Source: Priapulus caudatus
Lineage: Eukaryota > Priapulida > Priapulimorpha > Priapulimorphida > Priapulidae
Length of the DNA stretch: 31,333 bases
NCBI RefSeq assembly: GCF_000485595.1
Contig: NW_014577532.1
Span: forward strand, 176,191-207,523
Direction of reading: 5' to 3'
The notes under the pieces are model-generated. The model made no database searches and was not told the origin of the DNA. It saw only the letters and a list, made by a program, of their open reading frames with translations. Below, in pieces: positions 21,724 through 30,860 of the stretch (position 1 is the first letter of the stretch; each line of letters begins with the position of its first letter). Both the position numbers and the translations under genes were made by a program.

Positions 21724-21879
21724 CCTCCAGTAATAAGCAACATGCAGCTTTAGATGCAATGGGCCGTTTCAAAGCAACCATGCAGTAGTTGCTGAATAGC
21801 TGCAATCTGTGCCATCTTATTGGGGGATGGTCAGCCCCACAAATGATGCATTGCTTCCCACGAGTCACCTTCTTGTACG
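21724..21879 (-). CDS. Probable internal exon with Cys-x2-Cys motif, unrecognised gene
   Basis: A strong acceptor (CCCCATCTCTGTTTCTCAG) precedes the frame YKKVTRGKQCIICGADHPPI, which continues RWHRLQLFSNYCMVALKRP to a possible donor GAGG|GTATAA. The other two frames have stops. CIICGADH may be half of a zinc-binding site, with the partner possibly in the exon at 20813-20954. An upstream ATG at 21919-21917 would fall in intron sequence if the acceptor is used. Family unknown. Confidence 0.42.
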
Positions 21880-22117
21880 CTGAGAAACAGAGATGGGGGA
21901 GGTCAGCCCAAGCTCCCATCCTCGCTGTCTAGCTTGCCTGGTAGCCAGAATAAACTGTGAGGCATAATAGGTTAAATATAAATGATGAATAAACAAATGA
22001 AGAGTTTGGAAGGAACGAAGTTTGGGCAGAGAGTAGCTAATTAAGTGATTACTGCGGACGATCGAGTATGGTAAGCAGAGGGAGTGAGCAGGGGGGACTC
22101 ATTATGTGAATCCACCA

Positions 22118-22262
22118 GCATTATTATTATTAATAATAATATGTCGACTTAAGTTTAACCTAATACTATTACTATTACTAGTATTAATTTAGTAATAGTC
22201 ACAATGCTAATAATATTCATTAATTATTATAATAATATTAATATATTAATTATTATACATGT
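22118..22262. repeat. ATT / TAATA low-complexity tract
   Basis: Tandem TTA and AAT triplets with palindromic TATTAATAATAATA-type runs. Confidence 0.7.
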
Positions 22263-22617
22263 ACGTGTATCTTTGTGTTCCATAGGCTGTAGAATACCAT
22301 GCAGCAACACTGTCCGCAGTAATGGTGATCTCCATTTCCGTACCACTACTAGTACTAGTAGTAGTACTCATACTGCTAGTAGTAGTAGTACTAGTAGTAG
22401 TACTAGTAGTACTAGTAGGCCCTATATATAGCTGGTCTACCGCTACCCCTTGCACTTGCAGGGCCAGCAGCACCAGAAACATTGACACTAGGCATATCAA
22501 AATATCATCATCACGGGCTTTATGCTCATTGAAAAGGCTTTTCACCAACCGCTTATTGTCCACTTTAACAGTTAGCGATTTCCTGCTGCCACCAGCTGCA
22601 CCAGTAATAACTCGCAC
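22246..22617 (-). CDS. Possible Ser/Thr-rich membrane or secreted protein exon (hypothetical)
   Basis: The frame reads a basic stretch (SLTVKVDNKRLVKSLFNEHK), then a hydrophobic segment CLVSMFLVLLALQVQGVAV, then a Ser/Thr tract encoded by the ACT/AGT repeat at 22344-22421. That order (hydrophobic helix then mucin-like stalk) is plausible for a membrane protein. However, the Ser/Thr tract is simply the triplet repeat, and the only upstream in-frame start is GTG. No family is recognised. Confidence 0.25.
   Translation of the reverse strand: MRVITGAAGGSRKSLTVKVDNKRLVKSLFNEHKARDDDILICLVSMFLVLLALQVQGVAVDQLYIGPTSTTSTTTSTTTTSSMSTTTSTSSGTEMEITITADSVAAWYSTAYGTQRYTYMYNN
22344..22421. repeat. ACTAGT / AGT triplet tract
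   Basis: Tandem ACT/AGT triplets with ACTAGT palindromes, like 3160-3233 in element E. Confidence 0.85.
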
Positions 22618-23300
22618 TTTGAATTTCGTATTTATTTACTTTTGGCATTTTGCTAAGTAACAAACACGCTTTCCCGCGGTTGCAGGTCGGAAATGACGTC
22701 TCAGTACGGCATGCTGGGATATGCGATAATGACGTTCTCTCAAATACGATTCACGCGTATCATCGATAGAAACGTAACACATAATAATAAAAGATCTATT
22801 GTCACACGCATATAGCGCGTGAACTGCGCGCAGGTCTCGCTCATTGTGCGTGTGTGAACCGCACTCGTGCTGTGAACCGGGTGCACCGATCATCCTTGGA
22901 CATATGACATATCTAGAGTGGCCCATAGGCCTATCGATTTGCATCGCGAACAGACGAACAAAGAAACTTCCACAAATAGGTGCGTGCGGGCGGTGCTACG
23001 TCACAGATCAGTAGTCACGTGACCACCAGCAGAACGCCGGTGAAAACAACACGATTGCGTCACTGGCGCCCATAAATTACAGCATAACGATTCAAATTAT
23101 CCGTCACTTGGTTTGGAAGTTTTAATAAGTTTTTTTTTCATGAAATTTCTTCTAATATGCCTTACGAGTATATAGATAGCCTTTCTGTAGCTATACTTAT
23201 GACATTATGTAAGATACATATGCACTGCAATATAAATTATTTAAGCTATTCTTATTTGTTGTTTTGCATTAGTTGAATAATTACACCAGGTCTCGTGAAA
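22618..23300. other. No gene recognised
   Basis: Mixed-composition sequence with short chance frames. Confidence 0.4.
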
Positions 23301-23325
23301 CAAAAACAAAGTCCAAGATTACACA

Positions 23326-23478
23326 TGCGCACGCACACACACGCACACGCACACACACGCACAGTGACACTCACACGCACACGCACACGCACTCGCACAC
23401 ACAGTGACAAACGCACACGCATACGCACATGCACACGCACACACACGCACACACAGTTTTACACTTACACGCACACGC

Positions 23479-23538
<60 letters not shown>

Positions 23539-23876
23539 GGACACACAAACACGAACGCGCGCACACGCACGCACGCACGCACACGCACACGCACACGCAC
23601 ACGCACACGCACAGCACACACAGCACACGCACACGCAGTGACACACTCGGACGCACACACACACAACACACACACACACGCACACGCACACGCACACGCA
23701 CACGCACATGCACGCACACACACAAGCACTCACATACACACGTACACACAGTGACACACTCACACGCACACGCACACGCACACGCACACACGGGTGACAC
23801 ACGAACACGCACACAAACACGCACTCGCACACACAGTGACACACGCACACGCACACGCACGCAAACACACACACGC
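23326..23876. repeat. CACACG-type minisatellite with (CA)n core
   Basis: About 550 bp of CA dinucleotides and CACACG units with ACAGTGACAC spacers recurring at several points. A pure (CA)n core lies near 23484-23537. His/Thr/Arg and Val/Cys frames across it are artefacts. Confidence 0.95.
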
Positions 23877-23984
23877 AGTTATAAAATAGTAGCTACCTGT
23901 CACGAAATCATCAGAACAAATAGTGGAGAATTTTGACGGACTTCAGTGCGTACCATTTACATTTACTCATTTACTCATTCACAT

Positions 23985-24122
23985 TTAAGTGGCAGTCAGC
24001 CACTTATGACTTATCACGCCTCTCTGGACTCTTATGTCATTTTGGCAGCTCCAAAAAAAAATTTTCTTATCTGTGCAATATATATGATTGTGACAACCTA
24101 CTACTACACACGTTTTCGGCAT
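23985..24122 (-). CDS. THAP-type zinc-finger start, probably truncated or frameshifted
   Basis: The frame begins MPKTCVVVGCHNHIYCTDKK. MPK-x-C-x4-C is the classic beginning of a THAP (C2CH) DNA-binding domain. The later motif QNDIRVQ resembles the FP-x-D segment, and KWLTA resembles the conserved Trp region. The typical basic-aromatic stretch before it (FFWSC) looks shifted around a T9 run, and the frame stops after 45 residues without the distal Cys-x2-His. It could be the first exon of a THAP gene or a decayed fragment, for example of a P-element-like transposase. No downstream exon was found. Confidence 0.45.
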   Translation of the reverse strand: MPKTCVVVGCHNHIYCTDKKIFFWSCQNDIRVQRGVISHKWLTAT

Positions 24123-24171
24123 ATATGCAAGGAAATTAATATGCTTTTGGTTTGGAAATGGGGTATTGCGT

Positions 24172-24584
24172 GTGTAAGCTTGTACCGTAGTATTTGACGC
24201 TCGTAGTATTTGGACGCACCGTAGGCATGCTCTTTTTGTTTTGCTCTTGTTTGAATCTTGTTTTGCACGGCCGTAGAAAATAGTAGCCATGCTCTTTTGT
24301 TTTCTTTTTGTTTCGCCTTGTAACCTGACACACATAGCACAGTCTTACTAATTTACTACATATTTCAAATTGTTTCAATCAAATGTTTCCATCAGGGACC
24401 GGGAAGTTCGCCATGTTTGTTTATTGCGACCGTGTCGAAAGGCAAGATGCGCAGATGACTACTGCGCATGCTGCGCATGCGCTGTGTGCGCCCTTGCAAA
24501 ACAAGAGGCGCCTGCGCGCATGCGCACTTAGGAGCGCTCAGTTTCGGACGAGCGTCCAAATACTACGGTACAAGCTCACGGAGA
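24172..24584. mobile_element. Inverted-repeat element overlapping the start of block B
   Basis: AAGCTTGTACCGTAGTATTT at 24176-24195 is answered by the near-complement AAATACTACGGTACAAGCT at 24558-24576. The ends extend to a shared GACGCTCG. Block B copy 2 (29279 onward) retains only the right end. The interior includes a GC-rich TGCGCATGC palindrome. Confidence 0.5.
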
Positions 24585-24912
24585 CAGGCTGTTGTTTTTA
24601 CCGGCACAGCTGGTTGCTAGATTAAGAAAGTCCCGGATGTGGCAAGGTTTCCGTATGTCCGCCCGCACCTATATGTATTAGAGAGCAGAAAAACTTACCA
24701 AGTTTGTCCAACGTAAACCCACGATCTTCAATGAATGTGAAGGTGAACTGTTCACCCTCATTGTTCGTAATAAAATTTTGCACAGGGGAGAGATAGTGAT
24801 CCGCTAGAGGGCGCGTTAAGCGCTAACTAAAACTGCTCTGATTGGCTAATTTTGTCTTCGTATTTATTTTATTGTTTATTATTTTTGGCTAATTTTGTTT
24901 TATTTTAGAAGT

Positions 24913-24961
24913 AGGGATAGGGTTAGGGTTAGGGTTAGGATTAGGGTTAGGGTTAGGGTTA
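24913..24961. repeat. TTAGGG-type short array in block B
   Basis: About eight TTAGGG-like units with one variant. The counterpart in block B copy 2 is 29761-29803. Interstitial and not terminal, since unique sequence continues on both sides. Confidence 0.85.
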
Positions 24962-25116
24962 ACTGATTTCTATATCCACAACTTATTTCTTTATTCACTA
25001 TCTCTCCCCTGAGACCTACTATTTGTAATCGAGATCGCCATATATCTTTGTCTTTGTAGTAATTAATACCGGCCATGCGATTTATCAAGACCAACACATT
25101 CTCTGATTGGTTGCTT

Positions 25117-25184
25117 CAGATTTCGCATTTCGCATTTCGCATTTCGCATCTCGCATTTCGCATCTCGCATTTCACATTTCGCAT
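25117..25184. repeat. CATTTCG heptamer array
   Basis: About ten heptamers alternating CATTTCG and CATCTCG. Copy 2 (29968-30058) has about three more units, so the array length varies between copies. Confidence 0.85.
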
Positions 25185-25240
25185 GAGCCTTCTGGGCTTT
25201 CGTAATTTTCGGTCGCGCGGCAATTTCAACTATCACTGGC

Positions 25241-25513
25241 GCACGAAGGGTCGTTGTCGTAACAGGTACTATAGATATGTACCCGAGGTAGTTTTAGGTT
25301 GTTTAGTATTATGTTTATATTTTTATATGAGGTATGTTTAGGGTTAGGGTTAGGGTTAGAGTTAGGATTAGGGTTAGGGTTAGGGTTAGGCTTAGTGTTA
25401 GGGTTAGGGTACACTTCTGTAGTACAAGTCTGGTACACTTTGTGTATAACATATAGTACGCGGTACCTCGGGTACATATCTGTAGTACCTGTTACGACAA
25501 CGACCCCTTGAGC
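25241..25513. mobile_element. MITE with 9-bp target duplication carrying a TTAGGG array
   Basis: Flanked by exact 9-bp ATCACTGGC (25232-25240 and 25514-25522). Block B copy 2 has the single empty site at 30106-30114. The ends are inverted over about 50 bp, including GGGTCGTTGTCGTAACAGGT. A TTAGGG array (25337-25411) fills the middle. A 9-bp duplication is usual for Mutator-like elements, though no transposase is present to confirm it. Confidence 0.85.
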
Positions 25514-26049
25514 ATCACTGGCAGATGACAGCTGTAGGAGGGTTGATGCTGAATGATACTGGCTTATTGAATATCATGAAAATTCTGGTTGTATCATGTC
25601 TCTGACGTCATCAGTGACGTCAGCTGCTGCTCACTACACGTGTACGCGGGCAATCAAAACGCTCTAAAAGTTCACATGTACCGTTACATGGAGAAATGAG
25701 CATATACAGAGGTGGCACATAGTGTTAGCCATGGAATAAAGTCGAAAATAAAAAATCGGTAAAATTTTGCCTAAAACCTTGAGAGTATCCTTAACATACG
25801 GATACTAAACGCAGTAACAACAAGAGAACAATAAAGCACAAAGAGAAAAATAAGAAACATTACTGTGTAAAAATTTATCATTCATTTTATTACAATCGCA
25901 ATCAATACGGTGCTGGTTACAAAAACCCGTATATACTAAATAACTACTGGTAATAACAAATTGATATCACTAATATTACTACTACTGTTCGTTAAATAGA
26001 ATCAAGAACACATACAGTCACGACGTGATAAAGTTGTCTTTAGAAGGTG

Positions 26050-26519
26050 CATGAAACGGCTGTAAAACGAGGATCCGAATTTTTACAAACAAAAACAAAT
26101 TTCCAACAGAAATATTATTAACGGTCGCCAGATTAAACACAAGAAGTAATAATAAACATATAATCAAACAGGGACAGTTAAAATACTCAATCAATATTCT
26201 CATTACCTAACTAAAATATATATGAAATCTGCAGTTCGTTATATCAATAGTTAATGAATCTCAGACACCCTGATTTTACCGCCACTCTTACACCGTTAAT
26301 AGCAAGATGAATGTACAGTGGATATAGTGATAGCAAGGAATCGATGCTATTTATTTGAAATTTTAATAGACCTAATTTAAATAACAGTGACGTATATCTT
26401 ATTCTAACATTTATGATGTGTATCGCTGTCGTGTTGTTAAAGTAATGCACACTAATGAACTAATAAAAGCAATAACAAGAGAAATGTACGAAATGTGGAG
26501 TGATAGCGGGAAAACACAT
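26050..26519. other. Probable 3' flank of the EGF-repeat gene
   Basis: AT-rich and without a supported frame. It is downstream of the EGF-repeat stop on the minus strand and may hold its 3' untranslated region. Confidence 0.45.
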
Positions 26520-27592
26520 TTAACTAACGATAACGCATGTATTATTTGCGAATGTGTACTGCGTATCGCATTCGCAATGCAAATTAAACAAGGAATCGTG
26601 TTCACATGCGCCATGCGGGCCGCACGGATTACTGTAAGAATAACATGGATCATCCAATTTACAATCGTCTCCTATTGCCCCAATTTGACAAGGTGATGTC
26701 ATGGCTATCAGACTGTACTTCTCTGTGACTCGATAATTTGGATTATCAATGCACTTATTATTCACTATTAAACTTAAACAAACACATTGGTAGCCAACAG
26801 GCCTATCATCATGTAACAAAACGTAACAAGATGCATTACCGCAGGGAGACGAATAGCATGGATCTTCATAACTACAGTCATGTCCAATATTTTGATCGAG
26901 ACAGTTACAGGAGTAATTACCCGTTTCACTGTCTGCAAAGCATGATCCTCCATGTTGGCATGGATTGCTAGCACTAACGCATGGATCTTCTATGGAACAG
27001 TTTTGACCTAGGAAGCCATCTTGGCATTCACACGAGAATGTGCCCGAGATACTGTCTGCATGGCAGGCTGCATCATTTCGACATGGATTGTTAACATCAA
27101 AGCATTGATCTTCAATGGTTTCCTAGGTCAAAACTGTTCCATCTTCGCATTCACACTCGGGTACATTCTCGATACTGTCTGCATAGCACGCTGCATTATT
27201 TTGGCATGGATTGTGAGAACCAAAGCATGGATCTACAATGGAACAGTTTTGACCTAGAAAACCATCTTGGCATTCACATGCAAACGTACCAGATATACTG
27301 TCTGCATAGCACGCTGCATTATTTTGGCATGGATTGTGAGAACCAAAGCATGGATCTACAATGGAACAGTTTTGACCTAGAAAACCATCTTGGCATTCAC
27401 ATGCAAACGTACCAGATATACTGTCTGCATAGCACGCTGCATCATTTTGGCATGGATTGTTAGCACCAAAACATGGATCTTCTATGGAACAGTTTTGACC
27501 TAGGAAACCATCTTGGCATTCACATGCAAACGTACCAGATATACTGTCTGCATAGCACGCTGCATCATTTTGGCATGGGTTGTTATCATTGT
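26520..27592 (-). CDS. EGF-repeat protein, 3' part (partial)
   Basis: The minus strand is open from about 27592 to TAA at 26520-26522, apart from one stop caused by an in-place inversion (27115-27142). Tandem 41-residue EGF-like modules are encoded by 123-bp units, each reading NPCQNNAACYADSISGTFAC then ECQDGFLGQNC. After them come a divergent module (CQHGGSCFADSETGNYSCNC) and two shorter Cys-rich modules, ending in CVIVS. EGF modules are extracellular, disulphide-bonded protein-binding repeats, as in fibropellins or Notch-like proteins. No transmembrane segment follows, so a secreted product is likely if this is the true C-terminus. The 5' part and signal peptide are not in the window. Confidence 0.8.
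27115..27142. other. 28-bp micro-inversion within an EGF unit
   Basis: Other units read ATGG-AACAG-TTTTGACCTAGG-AAACCAT on the plus strand. Here the same bases are reversed and complemented in place (ATGGTTTCCTAGGTCAAAAC...CCAT). The segment is bounded by ATGG and CCAT, so it has palindromic ends. Length and phase are unchanged, but the coding strand now reads GTVLT then a stop. Confidence 0.85.
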
Positions 27593-27945
27593 AGCATCAA
27601 AAAGCATTGATCTCAATGGCACAGTTTGACCTAGGAACCATCTTGCATTCACACGGGATGCAAACGTACCAAATTACTGTCTCCAGCACCTGCATCATTT
27701 GGCATGGTTTTATCACCAAAGCATGATCTTCTCCATGGAGACAGTTTGACCTAGGAACCATCTGGCATTCACAGAGAATGTGCCCGAGATACTGTTCTGC
27801 ATAGCACGCTGCATCATTTGGCAGGATTGTTAGCATCAAAGCACTGGATCTTCAAGTGGAACAGTTTTGACCTAGGAAACCGGCATCTTGGCATTCAATG
27901 CAAACGTACCAAGATATACTGTCCATAGCACGAGANTATAGAAGG
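27593..27945 (-). repeat. Low-quality continuation of the EGF array
   Basis: At least three more 123-bp-type units are visible (marker GACCTAGG at 27628, 27748 and 27869). Spacing is 131, 120 and 121 bp, with many one-base losses and insertions and an N at 27936. All frames break. This looks like an unpolished or collapsed end of a longer array rather than biological decay. Confidence 0.7.
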
Positions 27946-28744
27946 CAAGAGTGAAATTAATGCGAATACACAGATTTTACCTTTCTTCTAATAACAGTGA
28001 AACATGAGAAAGAAGTAAACATGTTATTTTTAAAAACAAATTTTGCACGCTGGAGAGATGAAGTGATGGGCTAGGGGAACGGCCCGCTGATGTGGCTATT
28101 TATCTCTTGATTTTAATTTATTATTTTTATGAATCCAAGAGATTTGCGCTGTGGCCATGTAAACATTGACTAGCGTTCTGGGACAAGGAGCTAAATAATA
28201 GCTCCTTGTTTTGGGCTAAGGCGTTAACAGGCGTTGACCTTATGTAAAGCCACAATGTTGGTAACGGGCTGGCACCGCAATGTGTCTGAGAAAATAGCAC
28301 CATAAGAGATAAGCACTCGCTGCAGAACCGCCCGTGCCGCTGTGATGGTCTATAGTATGATTTCCACAATTTTTGCTCTTGCCCATAATCATTATTTCCC
28401 TTAACCTACATTTTTCAGTTCGGACTCATCATAACGTTATAACCGGTGCAAATCCACTTTAGCCTAGGCACCTTAGTCCTTAGCCTTAGGCTTAGGTATC
28501 ACGAAATATCAAGGAATCATATCAATATACGTATATCAAGGAATGATGCAAAAATCTTTCTTTGTTTGTGAATTTTATATACCGGTAACCATTATATTTG
28601 TTTTGTTCATATTAAATTCTAATCTTTTTGATTCAGCTAATGTCGTGCTAAACACATGCGGCTAGCGACAGGGCGTCATCCCTATGTTACGTGTCACAAT
28701 CACGTGCCTCAAACTCCTGTTTTATGGTGCATTCACTGCATTGT
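27946..28744. other. No gene recognised; small hairpin inside
   Basis: Mostly unique sequence. ACAAGGAGCTA at 28183-28193 and its exact complement at 28199-28209 form an 11-bp stem with a 5-nt loop; there is no T-tract and no gene to terminate. An 80-codon minus-strand frame (28127-28369) has no recognisable feature. Confidence 0.45.
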
Positions 28745-28745
28745 G

Positions 28746-28812
28746 ACCCTAACCCTAACCCTAACCCTAACCCTAATCCTAACCCTAACCCTAACTCTAA
28801 CCCTAACCCAAA
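28746..28812. repeat. CCCTAA-type short array
   Basis: About eleven CCCTAA units with a few variants (CCCTAATCCTAA, CTAACTCTAA), flanked by AT-rich unique sequence. An interstitial telomere-like array, with no inverted arms found around it. Confidence 0.9.
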
Positions 28813-28981
28813 TCCTATTTAAAAATATATATAAAAAATTTAATTTTTAATTGTTGTAAAAATTAATTGTTGTTATTAAAATGTTGTAAATAAATCATGT
28901 AAATATTTGCGTTAATTGGGGAAAAAATGTTCAACGAATAAAGATAGAAAAATACAGAAAACAGAAAAATAATTAGAAAAC

Positions 28982-29050
28982 GGATGGGATTCGATCCACC
29001 GACCTTTCATACTTGACGCTGGCGCTTAAACCGCTACCCTATAGAGCCAT
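28982..29050 (-). other. tRNA-like sequence (tRNA-derived repeat or pseudogene)
   Basis: On the minus strand TAGGGTAGCGG resembles a pol III A box and GATCGAATC matches a B box, at tRNA-like spacing. The outer ends (GGCTCTA and CATCC) do not pair as an acceptor stem, so this is not called a functional tRNA. It is more likely the head of a SINE or a decayed tRNA. Confidence 0.4.
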
Positions 29051-29172
29051 ATCTGAATTTTGAATTTTGAATGTGCTATGTATATGACAATACTGTGACG
29101 TCATTGAGTGACGAAACAAGCTCAACCAATAGCAGCGCTTACTACAGCCCTATGTTCTTGATTGACCCAAAG

Positions 29173-29226
29173 AGCTACATATAACAGCTACATACAACTA
29201 CATATAACATCATGTTATATGTAGCT
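29173..29226. repeat. Inverted repeat AGCTACATATAACA
   Basis: AGCTACATATAACA at 29173-29186 and its exact complement at 29213-29226. A second left half (CTACATATAACA) ends at 29210, so two alternative hairpins are possible. Confidence 0.75.
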
Positions 29227-29278
29227 CCTTGGATTGACCTAGGAAAAAAATCACGCGCCCGGGGGATAGCATTTCCCC

Positions 29279-30402
29279 CGTGTCGAAAGGCAAGATGCGC
29301 AGATGACTACTGCGCATGCTGCGCATGCGCTGTGTGCGCCCTTGCAAAACAAGAGGCGCCTGCGCGCATGAGCACTTAGGAGTGTCCAGTTTCGGGCGAG
29401 CGTCCAAATACTACGGTACAAGCTCACGGAGACAGGCTGTTGTTTTCACCGGCACAGCTGGTTGCTAGGTTAAGAAAGTCCCGGATGTGGCAAAGTTCCC
29501 GTATGTCCGCCCGCACCTATATGTATTAGAGAGCAGAAAAACTTACCAAGTTTGTCCAACGTAAACCCACGATCTTCAATGAATGTGAAGGTGAATTGTT
29601 CACCCTCATTGTTTGTATTAAAATTTTGCACAGGGGAGAGATAGTGATCCGCTAGAGGGCGCGTTAAGCGCTAACTAAAACGGTTCTGATTGGCAAATTT
29701 TGTCTTTTATTAATTTTATTGTTTATTATTTTTGGCTAATTTTGTTTTATTTTAGAATTAGGGATAGGGTTAGGGTTAAGGTTAGGGTTAGGGTTAGGGT
29801 TAACTGATTTCTATATCCACAACTTATTTCTATATTCACTATATCTCTTCCCTGAGACCTACTATTTGTAATCGAGATCGCCATGCATATATCTTTGTCT
29901 TTGTAGTAATTAATACCGGCCATGCGATTTGTCAAGACCAACACATTCTCTGATTGGTTGCTTCAGATTTCGCATTTCGCATTTCGCATTTCGCATCTCG
30001 CATTTCGCATCTCGCATTTCACATTTCGCATTTTGCATCTCGCATTTCGCATTTCGCATGAGCCTTCTGGGCTTTCGTAATTTTCGGTCGCGCGGCAATT
30101 TCACTATCACTGGCAGATGACAGCTGTAGGAGAGTTGATGCTGAATGATACTGGCTTAGTGAATATCATGAAAATTCTGGTTGTATCATGTCTCTGACGT
30201 CATCAGTGACGTCAGCTGCTGCTCACTACACGTGTACGCGGGCAATCAAAACGCTCTAAAAGTTCACATGTACCGTTACATAGAGATACAGCGGTGGCAC
30301 ATAGTGTTATAGCCGTCAAATAAAATCGGAAAAAAAAATCGGTAAAATTTTGCCTAAAACCTTGAGAGTATCCTTAACATGGATACTGAACGCAGTAACA
30401 AC
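29279..30402 (+). repeat. Block B, second copy, truncated by element E
   Basis: Matches 24430 to about 25829 from GTGTCGAAAGGCAAGATGCG onward. It lacks the 273-bp MITE, has a shorter TTAGGG array (29761-29803) and a longer CATTTCG array (29968-30058). It stops at GCAGTAACAAC, where element E begins. Confidence 0.85.
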
Positions 30403-30860
30403 CAGATGAGACGGGATACTAGAGAAGCGTTGCCGAAAGGAGGTGTTGATCCCAAGCGCTATAAGCGCAGATCTTGCGCGCAATTCCGCGGCAAGGCGCA
30501 CGCGACCGCGGGAACGTCCTACGACAGTATGCAGCGCTGGCAGCTATGGATCCGTGCGCCGAATGAATTGGCCGGCGCACGGATCCATAGCTGCCAGCGA
30601 ACAGTCCGCAATTTTAGTGGGGGAAACAGAGGGTATAGACATTTGGGACCTGAACAATGTTGACTTGTTATAAAAACATAATTTAATTCTCTCTTCGTAA
30701 CCGAGCTGTGTGACGCAAAATCACAGAAAAACTGACGAAATTCTCACGTTCGCGAACCTTGCCCAGTAATGGAAATGGCTGCAAGGACAAAGGCTATATA
30801 GACTGGGACTCGCTCCCACCTCGATTACCCATCGAGTGACTAAGCTATATAAGCCGAGAA
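30403..30860 (+). mobile_element. Element E, second copy (partial)
   Basis: Starts CAGATGAGACGGGATACTAG after CAAC and matches the reverse complement of about 3650-4245, including the hairpin and the TCGATTACCCATCGAGTGAC region. Clear homology fades after about 30860, and the far end seen at 2491 is not found before the window ends. Confidence 0.7.
30536..30598. repeat. Perfect 26-bp hairpin in element E
   Basis: The stem at 30536-30561 (starting GCTGGCAGCTATGGATCC) is exactly complementary to 30573-30598, with an 11-nt loop. The other copy of E keeps the same hairpin with indels (4029-4105). It is not followed by a T-run and no gene precedes it. It may be a structural feature of the element. 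Confidence 0.9.

Larger units (their letters stand above)
24430..26049 (+). repeat. Block B, first copy
   Basis: Shares about 1.1 kb with 29279-30402 in direct orientation, and its last 260 bp with 17892-18154. In order it holds a GC-rich start, TTAGGG array, CATTTCG heptamer array, an inserted 273-bp element (25241-25513, absent from copy 2) and the conserved tail. No coding frame is shared between copies. Confidence 0.85.

Noticed and set aside
25117-25184. CRISPR-like array
   Set aside because: Units are 7 bp without spacers; it is a minisatellite in animal DNA.
25075-25341. Phe/Arg/Ile repeat frames over the CATTTCG array (also 29910-30120)
   Set aside because: Heptamer repeats keep all frames open for a while, copies differ in unit number, and no other coding signal is present.
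27206-27463. Plus-strand frame with a 41-residue repeat (MDLQWNSFDLENHLG...)
   Set aside because: It is the antisense shadow of the EGF modules. The cysteine pattern on the minus strand identifies the coding strand.
28183-28209. Transcription terminator hairpin
   Set aside because: No T-tract and no gene ending nearby; bacterial-type terminators are not expected in this genome.
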